A stretch of 64,000 nt of DNA from Candidatus Roseilinea sp. (GTDB lineage Bacteria > Chloroflexota > Anaerolineae > J036 > Brachytrichaceae), in assembly GCA_026003755.1 (NCBI GenBank), contig BPHV01000003.1, positions 248,001-312,000 on the forward strand. Direction: 5' to 3'. Each line of letters starts with the position of its first letter. Position 1 is the first letter of the stretch. The position numbers and the translations under genes were made by a program. Below the pieces are notes generated by a model that saw only the letters and a program-made list of their open reading frames with translations, searched no databases and was not told the DNA's origin. Shown here one piece after another: positions 36,390 to 44,288 of this stretch.

Positions 36390-36683
36390 ATGCGGGCCAT
36401 TAAACGGATCGAGGTGGTCACTGATGCGCTGGAGATCGAGCGCGTGGCGCAGGTGCTGGAGCAGCACGGCGTCTCCGGCTACACCATCGTGCCCGATGTC
36501 ATCGGCAAAGGCGAGCGGGGCATCCGCCGCGGCGATGAGCTGAGCGGCGTGTTCAAGAACAGCTATCTGCTCAGCACGTGCGACGAATCACAGTTGCCGG
36601 CCATCATCGAGGCCATCCGCCCAATTCTCAAGCAGCGCGGCGGGGTGTGCCTGGTGTCCGACGCGTGGTGGGTGCAACATTGA
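36390..36683 (+). CDS. PII-like signalling protein (SbtB-like)
   Basis: A 97-residue protein with the PII ferredoxin fold pattern: KRIEVVTDALEIERVAQVLEQ at the first helix, GVSGYTIVPDVIGKGERG with a T-loop region, and ILKQRGGVCLVSDAWWV at the end. It lies 86 nt after the SbtA-like gene, matching the sbtA-sbtB pairing of cyanobacteria in which SbtB binds adenine nucleotides such as cAMP and AMP and gates the transporter. The C-terminus lacks the CxxxxC redox extension of some SbtB proteins. The ATG at 36390 follows a -10-like hexamer, so it may be leaderless. Confidence 0.8.
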   Translation: MRAIKRIEVVTDALEIERVAQVLEQHGVSGYTIVPDVIGKGERGIRRGDELSGVFKNSYLLSTCDESQLPAIIEAIRPILKQRGGVCLVSDAWWVQH

Positions 36684-36718
36684 GCAATGACGAGCTTTTG
36701 TGGTAATTTCGCCCGCCA

Positions 36719-37960
36719 ATGCAGTTGCCGTTCATCAACGACCTGGAAGATGTCGAGCTTGTCCTGCCCATGCCGCTGCGCATGCGCGCCGATGCCGGTT
36801 ACACCGGCAAAGGCATCACCATCGCCTTCCTCGATTCGGGCTTCTATCCCCATCCCGATTTGACGCAGCCGACCAATCGCATCGCCTATTTCGCCGATGC
36901 GCGCGGCGAGGTGGTGCGCGAAAACGTCGGCTTTAGCATTCCGCACCGGTCGAGCTGGCACGGCACAATGACCTCTTGCGTGTGTGCGGGCAACGGCTTC
37001 ATGAGCATGTATCGCTACTCAAGCCTTGCGCCGAGCGCGCGCGTGGTCCTGGTCAAGACCGGCAATCTCAAGAACCATCACATTGGCGAGCAAGACATCG
37101 GCCGCGCGCTGCGCTGGTTGTTGGATCACGCGCATCGTTTCGATGTGCGCGTGGTCAACATCTCGCTAGGGGGTGATCATTCATCCAATGGCCAGCTCAC
37201 TGCGCTGGATGCCCTGGTGGAGGAAGCCGTAGCGCGCGGGCTGGTGGTGGTATGCGCCGCGGGGAACGACGGTGCGCGGCGCATCGTGTCGCCGGCCAGC
37301 GCGCCGTCGGCGATCACCGTCGGCGGGTTGAACGATCACAATTCGCTCGACCGGTCGCGTTGGACGTTGTATCACTCCAACTATGGTCGAGGAGGGCGCG
37401 GCGCCGCTAAGCCGGAAGTGATCGCGCCGGCGCAGTGGATCGCTGCGCCGATGTTGCCGCGGACGAAGGTGCACCACGAGGCGCAGTTCCTGTGGAGGGT
37501 TGAGCGCGCCACGGACGCCGAGCTGGCACGCATCCTGCGCACGAAGGAGGCGCGCCAGCACATCGGCGCCGAGGCGATGAGCAAGCCACTTCACGAAATC
37601 CGGCGGATCGTGCGTCGGCGGATGAACGATCAGAAGTTCATCCACCCGCACTACCAGCACGTGGACGGCACCTCGTTCGCAGCGGCCATCGTCTCGTCGG
37701 TCGTGGCACAGATGCTGGAAGCCAACCCGTCGCTCACGCCGGCGCAGGTGAAGCGCATCCTGGTCGAGACGGCCGAGCCGTTGGACGACGCGCCACCGGA
37801 GCGTCAAGGGGCCGGCGTTGTGCATGCCGGGGCGGCCGTCGCCGCCGCGCTCAAGCTCAAGCGAAGATCAAGACTACAGAGGCGCGGAGAAGCGGAGAGG
37901 AGTCGCAGCGGGGTGCGCGCCGAGTTCGAGACCGCAGAGGCGCGAAGGAGCGGAGAATGA
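36719..37960 (+). CDS. Subtilisin-like (S8) serine protease without signal peptide
   Basis: A 413-residue subtilase. The catalytic triad is visible: Asp in TIAFLDSGFYPHPD (about residue 40), His in SSWHGTMTS (about 80) and Ser in DGTSFAAAIVSS (about 319); the oxyanion Asn is in VVCAAGNDGA. An insertion of about 80 residues lies between the AAGND block and the Ser block. There is no signal peptide and no prodomain, so it should be cytoplasmic. The last 35 residues (from KRRSRLQRR) are basic, unlike the family, and are encoded by an intergenic-repeat sequence, so the natural end may be nearer 37860. It begins the plus-strand run of genes that includes three amide ligases. Confidence 0.88.
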   Translation: MQLPFINDLEDVELVLPMPLRMRADAGYTGKGITIAFLDSGFYPHPDLTQPTNRIAYFADARGEVVRENVGFSIPHRSSWHGTMTSCVCAGNGFMSMYRYSSLAPSARVVLVKTGNLKNHHIGEQDIGRALRWLLDHAHRFDVRVVNISLGGDHSSNGQLTALDALVEEAVARGLVVVCAAGNDGARRIVSPASAPSAITVGGLNDHNSLDRSRWTLYHSNYGRGGRGAAKPEVIAPAQWIAAPMLPRTKVHHEAQFLWRVERATDAELARILRTKEARQHIGAEAMSKPLHEIRRIVRRRMNDQKFIHPHYQHVDGTSFAAAIVSSVVAQMLEANPSLTPAQVKRILVETAEPLDDAPPERQGAGVVHAGAAVAAALKLKRRSRLQRRGEAERSRSGVRAEFETAEARRSGE

Positions 37961-37992
37961 TTTCTACTCTGCGCCTCTGTTTCTCTGCGGTC
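37872..37992. repeat. Repeat/palindrome with CAGAGGCGC units at the subtilase 3' end
   Basis: GACCGCAGAGGCGC (37930-37943) is mirrored by GCGCCTCTG and CTGCGGTC (37971-37992). A related unit (ACTACAGAGGCGCGGAGAAG) lies at 37873-37892. The units overlap the last codons of the subtilase and the spacer before the esterase gene. They look like a dispersed intergenic repeat that has run into the coding sequence. Confidence 0.6.
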
Positions 37993-38030
37993 AAAGAAAG
38001 CGGGTCTCTTCTCAGTGGTGAGATACAACC

Positions 38031-38756
38031 ATGAACCGGGAATATCACAAGTGGTGGAGCCCGTCGCTCGGTCGAGAGATGGAAATGCTGATCTTCGGCC
38101 ATCACGGCGCGCGCGTACTGGTCTTTCCCACCTCGCGCGGCCGGTTCTTCGAGTGGGAGGATCGTGGCATGTTCGGCCCGGACGGGCTGGGCCATCACAT
38201 CGCCCAGGGCTGGCTGCAGGTGTACTGCGTGGATAGCGTGGACGGCGAAAGCTGGTACAACTACGCAGCGCATCCTGGTCATCGCGGCTGGCGGCACACG
38301 CAATACATGAATTACGTGGTCAACGAAGTGTTGCCGTTGAGCCGCGCCAAGAACGGCAACCCGTTTTTGATCGTGCTCGGCGCCAGCTTCGGCGCATACC
38401 ATGCGGCTTGCTTCGCGTTCAAGTTCCCCCATCTGGTGGGCCGGATGATCGGCATGAGCGGGATATATGACATCAAGCGCTTCACCGGCGGCTACAGCGA
38501 CGACAACGTGTATTTCAACAACCCGATGGACTTCATCCAGCATGAACACGACCTGGGCCGGTTGGAGGCGCTGCGTCGCATGGATATCATCTTGGCGACC
38601 GGTCGGGATGATGCGCTGCGCGATGAATCTGAGCGCATGAGCGCCGTGCTGTGGAGCAAGGGCATCGGCAATGCGCTGCGGCTGTGGGAGGGCTGGTCGC
38701 ACGACTGGCCTTATTGGAAGCGCATGTTGCACATTTACATCGGAGGACACGATTAG
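38031..38756 (+). CDS. Alpha/beta-hydrolase (putative esterase family)
   Basis: A 241-residue esterase-family protein. The nucleophile Ser is in LIVLGASFGAYHAACF; the acid is probably in ILATGRDDALRD and the His in WEGWSHDWPYW. Relatives include Fes/EstA-type esterases and S-formylglutathione hydrolase-like enzymes. It has no signal peptide. It sits between the subtilase and the first ATP-grasp ligase and could release or transfer an acyl group in the same pathway; that role is inferred from position. Confidence 0.8.
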   Translation: MNREYHKWWSPSLGREMEMLIFGHHGARVLVFPTSRGRFFEWEDRGMFGPDGLGHHIAQGWLQVYCVDSVDGESWYNYAAHPGHRGWRHTQYMNYVVNEVLPLSRAKNGNPFLIVLGASFGAYHAACFAFKFPHLVGRMIGMSGIYDIKRFTGGYSDDNVYFNNPMDFIQHEHDLGRLEALRRMDIILATGRDDALRDESERMSAVLWSKGIGNALRLWEGWSHDWPYWKRMLHIYIGGHD

Positions 38757-38885
38757 GGGTCGGGGTCAGAAGTCGGAAGTTGGAAGTCCGACGATTCACG
38801 ACTTTTTATTCTGATCTCTGGACTCCGGCGTCTGGGTTTTGGCTTCTGAATTCCGACCGTCTGACTTTTGCAATCTGGAGGAAGC
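38757..38885. repeat. AT-richer spacer with short near-repeats before the ATP-grasp gene
   Basis: The spacer contains three successive near-copies of GAAGTCG/GAAGTTG/GAAGTCC (38769-38789) and then a pyrimidine-rich half with TTCTGA and GTCTGAC-type words that partly mirror them. Its base composition differs clearly from the flanking genes. The ribosome binding site GGAGG lies at its right end. No promoter is convincing. Confidence 0.45.
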
Positions 38886-39788
38886 ATGAAAAAGATCGGA
38901 GTGATCGTAGGCCGCGAATGGTCGTGGCCGCCAGCGTTCATTGAAGAGGTGAACGAGCGCAACGAGGGTGTGGTTGCCGAATACGCTAAGCTAGGCGGCA
39001 CGCGCATGAACGAGCCGTGCCCCTACGCAGTCATTGTGGATCGCATCTCGCATGAGGTGCCGTATTACCGCTCCTACCTCAAGAATGCCGTGTTGCAGGG
39101 CACGTATGTCGTCAATAACCCTTTCATGTGGACGGCCGACGACAAGTTCTTCGAGGCGTCGCTGGCCACGAAGTTGGGCATCCACAGCCCAAAGACCGTG
39201 GTGCTGCCGAACAAAGACTACGTGCCGGGCATCGTGCACAACGAGAGCCTGCGCAACTTGATGTATCCCATCCCTTGGGCTGAGCACGTGGACTACCTGG
39301 GCGGCTTTCCGTTGGTGCTGAAGGATGCGCACGGCGGCGGTTGGAAGGGGGTGTTCGTTGTGCACTCGATGGATGAGCTGTTCGCACGCTACAACGAGAG
39401 CGGCCTGCTCACCATGGTGCTGCAAGAGTTCATCCGTTGGGAGAACTACTTGCGCTGCATGTGCATCGGGCAAGAGCACGTCTATGTCGCCAAATACGAC
39501 CCGGTGAACCGCCGTTATCTCAAGCACGACCTGACGCCGGAGATGCACGAACGCGTCGTGCGCGAATCGCTGATGTTGGTGCGCGCGTTGGGCTATGACA
39601 TGAACACGATCGAGTGGGCCATTCGCGACGGCGTGCCCTATGCGATTGACTTCATGAATCCTGCGCCGGACATGGACATCAACTCCTGTGGCTACGAGTA
39701 TCACCGCTGGTGTGTGGAGAGAATGGCCGACATGTGCATCGCGCTGGCCAAGTCACCCCGCCCGCAGCCAACGCCGTATCGGGCGTGA
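38886..39788 (+). CDS. ATP-grasp ligase (RimK-like), carboxylate-amine type
   Basis: A 300-residue ATP-grasp protein. After an N-terminal pre-ATP-grasp domain, the nucleotide loop reads PLVLKDAHGGGWKGV, the adenine/hinge region VLQEFIRWENYLRC, and the metal-binding segment YAIDFMNPAPDMD with Asp and Asn at the expected places. ATP-grasp enzymes activate a carboxylate as acyl phosphate and join it to an amine or thiol. The substrate is unknown. GGAGG precedes the ATG. It is followed 30 nt later by a second, circularly permuted ATP-grasp enzyme and then by YbdK, an unusual density of amide ligases. Confidence 0.82.
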   Translation: MKKIGVIVGREWSWPPAFIEEVNERNEGVVAEYAKLGGTRMNEPCPYAVIVDRISHEVPYYRSYLKNAVLQGTYVVNNPFMWTADDKFFEASLATKLGIHSPKTVVLPNKDYVPGIVHNESLRNLMYPIPWAEHVDYLGGFPLVLKDAHGGGWKGVFVVHSMDELFARYNESGLLTMVLQEFIRWENYLRCMCIGQEHVYVAKYDPVNRRYLKHDLTPEMHERVVRESLMLVRALGYDMNTIEWAIRDGVPYAIDFMNPAPDMDINSCGYEYHRWCVERMADMCIALAKSPRPQPTPYRA

Positions 39789-39818
39789 ACCTGCCCGAGC
39801 GGCGCGGTTGGAGAGGAT

Positions 39819-41192
39819 ATGACGGATCTGAACCGGGCGATCGCGCTCTACCACGACCTGCTCGACGACGAGACGGCCCGATCGAGCAGCGAGTTGCTCG
39901 AGGCGCAGCAGCAGCGCCACGGGTTGTTCTTCGGCACGCGCCCGCTGTGCACGGTGCTGCGCCCGCGCTTTCTCACGCATGAGCAGTATCGCTTTTTGCA
40001 GCGTGCCATCGGCGCGGCCATGCCAGCCTTCGCCAAACTGCACACCACCGCGCTGCGCGACGCGCAGTTCCGTGCGCAGTTCATGCTGGCCGATTGGGAA
40101 GAGAAGCTGGTCAACACACCGATGCCTTACCGTGCCAGCAGCCCCACGGCGCGCATGGATGCGTTCTTCGTGCCGGAGACGAACGAGCTGAAGTTCACCG
40201 AGTACAACGCCGAGACGCCGGCCGGCATCGGCTACAACGACGCGCTCAGCGACATCATGTTGGGCTTGCCGATCATGCGCAAGTTCGAGCGGCGCTACGA
40301 GGTGCGGCCGTTGCCCGGCAAGCATCACGTCTTGCATGCGCTCAGCGAGAGCTACCGACAGTGGGGCGGGCGCGAGCGCATGCGCATCTGCATCCTCGAC
40401 TGGAAGGACGTGCCGACATACAGCGAGTTCGTCCAGTTCGACCGATATTTCAAGGAGCAGGGCTATGAATGCGTGATCGCCGACCCGCGCGAGTGCGAGT
40501 ATCGCGATGGCAAGTTCTACGCCCATCCGGCGCACGGCTCCGGACCGCCGTTGCAGGCCAACGTCATTTATAAGCGCGTGCTCATCACCGAGCTGATTGA
40601 GCGTGGTGGGTTAGATCATCCGGTGGTCCGGGCAGTGAACGATCGTGCGGTGTGCATGGTCAACCCCTTCCATTGCAAGATCCTGCATCGCAAGACCAGC
40701 TTCGCGGTCATCAGTGACGAAGCTAACCGCAAGTTGTTCACCGAGGACGAGCTACAGGCCATCGAGCGATTCATCCCCTGGACGCGCATCGTGGCCGAGC
40801 GCTTCACAATCTACCGAGGCCGGCGCGTGGATCTGCTGCCCCTCATCGCGCAACACCGCGAACAGTTCGTGCTCAAGCCGGCGGATGAGTACGGCGGCAA
40901 AGGCATCGTGCTGGGTTGGACGGTGACGCAGGACGAATGGAATCGCGCGTTGAACGACGCACTGAACGCTCCGACCATCGTGCAGCAGCGCGTGACCGTG
41001 CCGTGCGAGCCCTATCCCAGCTTTGCCGATGGGCATGTGCAAGTGATTGACCGGATGCTCGACACGAACCCCTACATCTGGTATGGGGAGTATGCTTCGA
41101 GCTGCCTGACGCGCCTTTCGACGGCGGCGTTGTTGAACGTGACCGCCGGCGGCGGCAGCACGGTGCCGACGTTTGTGATCGAGGAGCGGTGA
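39819..41192 (+). CDS. Circularly permuted ATP-grasp protein (glutathionylspermidine-synthase-like)
   Basis: A 457-residue protein. The metal/substrate side comes first (LKFTEYNAETPAGIGYND, comparable with the E-N-E pattern of glutathionylspermidine synthase) and the glycine-rich ATP loop near the C-terminus (QFVLKPADEYGGKGIVLG), the order expected of circularly permuted ATP-grasp enzymes. MVNPFHCKILHRKTSFAV lies between and is typical of the class. The C-terminal part contains VQQRVTVPCEPYPSF. It should form an amide bond from a carboxylate and an amine, probably acting with the neighbouring ligases. Substrates are unknown. Confidence 0.8.
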   Translation: MTDLNRAIALYHDLLDDETARSSSELLEAQQQRHGLFFGTRPLCTVLRPRFLTHEQYRFLQRAIGAAMPAFAKLHTTALRDAQFRAQFMLADWEEKLVNTPMPYRASSPTARMDAFFVPETNELKFTEYNAETPAGIGYNDALSDIMLGLPIMRKFERRYEVRPLPGKHHVLHALSESYRQWGGRERMRICILDWKDVPTYSEFVQFDRYFKEQGYECVIADPRECEYRDGKFYAHPAHGSGPPLQANVIYKRVLITELIERGGLDHPVVRAVNDRAVCMVNPFHCKILHRKTSFAVISDEANRKLFTEDELQAIERFIPWTRIVAERFTIYRGRRVDLLPLIAQHREQFVLKPADEYGGKGIVLGWTVTQDEWNRALNDALNAPTIVQQRVTVPCEPYPSFADGHVQVIDRMLDTNPYIWYGEYASSCLTRLSTAALLNVTAGGGSTVPTFVIEER

Positions 41193-41272
41193 CCTTGCCC
41201 GCGCATGTCGCGCGCAGAATGCGTCGCGCCATGGGCGGTCTGGGCCGCCTGCCTTAGCCCGCGAGGATGCCG

Positions 41273-42385
41273 ATGAGACAACCGAGTTTCAACCTTGGGA
41301 TCGAAGAAGAATATCAAATCGTTGATCCGCAGACGCGCGAGCTGCGCAGCTACATCACGCAGATGATCGAGGACAAGACGCGCACGCTGATGGAGATTGA
41401 CATCAAGCCGGAGCTGCACCAGTCCATCGTTGAGGTCGGCACCAAGGTGTGCCAGACGCCGGCCGAGGCGCGCGCAGAGCTAGTCCGCCTGCGGCGTGGC
41501 GTGATAGAGCTGGCCGGCCAGCATGGGCTAAAGATCGTGGCTGCGGGCACACATCCCTTCTCGAACTGGCTGCACCAGGAAATCACCCCCTTTGAGCGCT
41601 ACGCCGGCGTCCGACAAGACATGCAGATCCTTGCCCAACAATTGCTCATCTTCGGCACGCATGTCCACGTCGGCATCGAAGACCCCGAGATCATGATTGA
41701 CGTGATGAACGTGGCGCGCTACCTCATGCCGCATATCCTGTGCCTCTCCACCAGCTCGCCGTTCTGGGTCGGCCAGAACACGGGGTTGATGAGCTACCGC
41801 AGCGTGATCTTTCGTAACTTCCCGCGCACCGGCACGGCGCCGCGCTTTAACTCATACGCCGAGTTTCAGCGCTTCGTGGACACATTGGTCAAGACGAACA
41901 GCATCCCCGACGGCACCAAGATCTGGTGGGACCTGCGCCCGAACTACAAATACCCCACGCTGGAGATGCGCGTGTGCGACGTATGCACGCGCGTGGACGA
42001 GGCGATTTGCATCGCCGCGATCTATCAGGCGATCTGCTACAAGTGTTGGAAGCTGCGCCGCAGCAACATGACCTTTCGCGTGTATTCCTCGTCGCTGATC
42101 GAAGAGAACAAATGGCGCGCGGTGCGCTACGGCTTAGACGGCAAGCTGATTGACTTCGGCAAACAGGAGGAGCTGCCGGCCCGCGCCCTGGTGACCGAGA
42201 TGATCGAGTGGTTCATCGGCGACGTCGTGGATGAGCTGGGCAGCCGCAACGAGGTCGAATACGCCTACAAGATCATGAGCGAAGGCACCAGCGCGCATCG
42301 CCAACTCGAAACGTATCGCCAGACCGGCGACCTGAAGGCGGTGGTTGATCGCCTGATCCGCGAGACGGAAGAGGGCGTCTTGTAA
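41273..42385 (+). CDS. YbdK-type carboxylate-amine ligase (GCS2 family)
   Basis: A 370-residue member of the glutamate-cysteine ligase 2 family. The N-terminus FNLGIEEEYQIVDP contains the Glu cluster that binds metal-ATP; LMEIDIKPELHQSIVEVGT and HVHVGIEDPEIMI are family signatures, and WWDLRPNYKYPTLEMRVCD closes the active site. YbdK of E. coli has weak gamma-glutamylcysteine ligase activity but its true substrate is unknown; related amidoligases act in peptide-like natural product pathways. The ATG at 41273 is preferred since GAGG lies 6 nt upstream; another ATG lies at 41267. Confidence 0.9.
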   Translation: MRQPSFNLGIEEEYQIVDPQTRELRSYITQMIEDKTRTLMEIDIKPELHQSIVEVGTKVCQTPAEARAELVRLRRGVIELAGQHGLKIVAAGTHPFSNWLHQEITPFERYAGVRQDMQILAQQLLIFGTHVHVGIEDPEIMIDVMNVARYLMPHILCLSTSSPFWVGQNTGLMSYRSVIFRNFPRTGTAPRFNSYAEFQRFVDTLVKTNSIPDGTKIWWDLRPNYKYPTLEMRVCDVCTRVDEAICIAAIYQAICYKCWKLRRSNMTFRVYSSSLIEENKWRAVRYGLDGKLIDFGKQEELPARALVTEMIEWFIGDVVDELGSRNEVEYAYKIMSEGTSAHRQLETYRQTGDLKAVVDRLIRETEEGVL

Positions 42386-42391
42386 TTCCCG

Positions 42392-43561
42392 ATGGCGACA
42401 CATATCCCGCGCAGCTTCAAAGAGATCGCCGGCTTCATGCACGCGGCGCACGATGACATTCTCGATGCGCTGAGCCGGCACGGCATCACCTTCCCCGACT
42501 ATCCGACCTTCGACCAACCGGGCAACCCGCGCGGCATCGCTGCGGCCAAGGCGCACCCGATGCAAGGCATCCTGAAGTACCACGGCCTGGCCGACTGGGA
42601 ATGGCGCATCGCCTTTCTGCCCAGCATCAGCGTCACCAACGACGCGGCCTACTCGATCACGCTGGTCGAGTTCGATCCCGACCTGGCGGAGGACGAAGCG
42701 ATCATCGGCGGGCAGCGCGCGACCGGCCGTGATCTGGAGCGGGTGAAGCATAGCCTGAACGCTGTGCGCAACATTGCGGCCGTCCGGAGCCACGCGCGCG
42801 TGCGGTCGCGCAACGTGGTGGCCGGCGGCGCGTTGCGCGCGGGCAAAGGGCTGGGCACCAGCGCCAGCGGCTCGGCAGCGCTGGCCATGGCAGCGATCGC
42901 CGCGGCATTTGGCGCAGACGCAGTGCAAAACTGGCGCTTCGTCAGCGCCATGTCGCGCTTGTTGGCCGGCAGCGGCTGCCGCGCCGCCACCGGCGGCGTC
43001 TCCCTGTGGATGTCCTATCCCGGCATTGCCCACGAGGATAGCTTCGCCGTCCGGCTGGATACGCGCGGCCAATTGGCGAGCATGCGCCTGATCACCGTGC
43101 CGCTCGATTCGCGCATCGGCCTGAAAACCGAAAGCGCTCATGCCGACGCGCCCAACAGCCCGCTCTTCAGATGCTGGATGCGCAACCGGCGCGACGAAGT
43201 GCTGCGTTGCATCGAGGCGGTGATGGCCGGGGATTGGCTGACGGTCGCGCAGATGGCCGAGGCCGACAGCATCACGTTGCACGCGGTGACGATGACCGGC
43301 GGCGTCGAGCGCAAATTGTTCGCCTGGGAGCCGGAGAACATCACCCTGTTCCGCGCCTGCGATGCGCTGCGCGCCGAAGGCGTGCCGGTCTACTTTTCAA
43401 CCGACACCGGCCCGACGACCGTGCTGCTGACGGATGCGCCGCATGCGGCGCAGGTGCTCGCCCACGTGCGCGCGCTGGGCTTTGACGCCGTTGAGGGCAA
43501 CATTGCGCCGGGCGCGCAGTTAGTGGATGTGGAATCGGCGCGGGAAGCGCTGGAGTCGTGA
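42392..43561 (+). CDS. Mevalonate (di)phosphate decarboxylase-like GHMP protein
   Basis: A 389-residue GHMP-superfamily protein resembling diphosphomevalonate decarboxylase. The catalytic Lys is in GILKYHGLADWE, the phosphate-binding loop is GLGTSASGSAALAMAA, the Arg is in GSGCRAATGG, and the catalytic Asp is in STDTGPTTVLL, so all three triad residues are present. In Roseiflexus a relative was shown to decarboxylate phosphomevalonate in an alternative mevalonate pathway; this protein may do the same. Starting 6 nt after ybdK it is clearly co-transcribed with the ligase genes, an unexpected neighbourhood for isoprenoid synthesis. Confidence 0.82.
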   Translation: MATHIPRSFKEIAGFMHAAHDDILDALSRHGITFPDYPTFDQPGNPRGIAAAKAHPMQGILKYHGLADWEWRIAFLPSISVTNDAAYSITLVEFDPDLAEDEAIIGGQRATGRDLERVKHSLNAVRNIAAVRSHARVRSRNVVAGGALRAGKGLGTSASGSAALAMAAIAAAFGADAVQNWRFVSAMSRLLAGSGCRAATGGVSLWMSYPGIAHEDSFAVRLDTRGQLASMRLITVPLDSRIGLKTESAHADAPNSPLFRCWMRNRRDEVLRCIEAVMAGDWLTVAQMAEADSITLHAVTMTGGVERKLFAWEPENITLFRACDALRAEGVPVYFSTDTGPTTVLLTDAPHAAQVLAHVRALGFDAVEGNIAPGAQLVDVESAREALES

Positions 43562-43607
43562 GCGCGCGGCGGCGGCCACATCGGTCGGCCCCAGCGACCC
43601 AGGCGCC

Positions 43608-44285
43608 TCATCCCTGCCACTTTCGGTACTTCCAGAGGGCCTTGAGCGTGGGCCAGCCATCTGCCGGCGAGAGCTTCTTCTGCTCGTAGCGCGCGTGATA
43701 GTTGATCGGCACCTCGGCGATGGTGTAGCCGCGGCGCAGGATCTTGGCGGTGATCTCAGCCTCTACGTCGAAACGCCGACACTCCAGTTGTAGCCCCTGC
43801 ACCACCTCGCGCGCCATCGTCTTGTAGCACGTCTCCATGTCCCTCAGCGCCGAGCCGTAGAGCAGATTGGTGGCAAGCGTGACGAGGCGATTGCCCAGCG
43901 CCATGTACCACTTCTGCGTGCCCAGGTCGCGCACACCGTAGACCACCTTGGTCTCCCCGCGCAGGATCGGCGCAATCAGCTTGGCGTAATCGTTGGGATC
44001 GTACTCGAGGTCGGCATCCTGGATGATCACGATGTCGCCGCTGACGTGCCGCAGCGCAGTCTGAATGGCGGCGCCCTTGCCGCCGTTCACCTCGTGCGTG
44101 ATGATTTTCAGGTTGGGGATGTGCGTCTGCGCTTTGAGGATGTGCGGCGTGTCGTCGCGCGAGCAATCATCTACCAGCACGATCTCTTTCTCCACCGGAT
44201 CGAGCCTGACGTTGGACACACGCTGTAAGATTTCTGCGATGGTGTCGGCCTCATTAAAGACCGGCATGATGATAGACAGCTTCAC
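43608..44285 (-). CDS. GT2 glycosyltransferase (dolichyl-phosphate mannose synthase-like)
   Basis: A 225-residue family 2 glycosyltransferase. The start LSIIMPVFNEADTIAEIL, the diphosphate loop VDDCSRDDT and the metal motif IIQDADLEYDP are all present. It resembles Dpm1-type enzymes that transfer a sugar from a nucleotide donor to a polyprenyl phosphate, with the usual RRGYTIAEVPINY end but without a membrane tail. The membrane GT39-like protein three genes upstream could use such lipid-linked sugars. It begins 3 nt after the stop of the hydroxyacid dehydrogenase gene. Confidence 0.9.
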   Translation of the reverse strand: MKLSIIMPVFNEADTIAEILQRVSNVRLDPVEKEIVLVDDCSRDDTPHILKAQTHIPNLKIITHEVNGGKGAAIQTALRHVSGDIVIIQDADLEYDPNDYAKLIAPILRGETKVVYGVRDLGTQKWYMALGNRLVTLATNLLYGSALRDMETCYKTMAREVVQGLQLECRRFDVEAEITAKILRRGYTIAEVPINYHARYEQKKLSPADGWPTLKALWKYRKWQG

Positions 44286-44288
44286 GAC

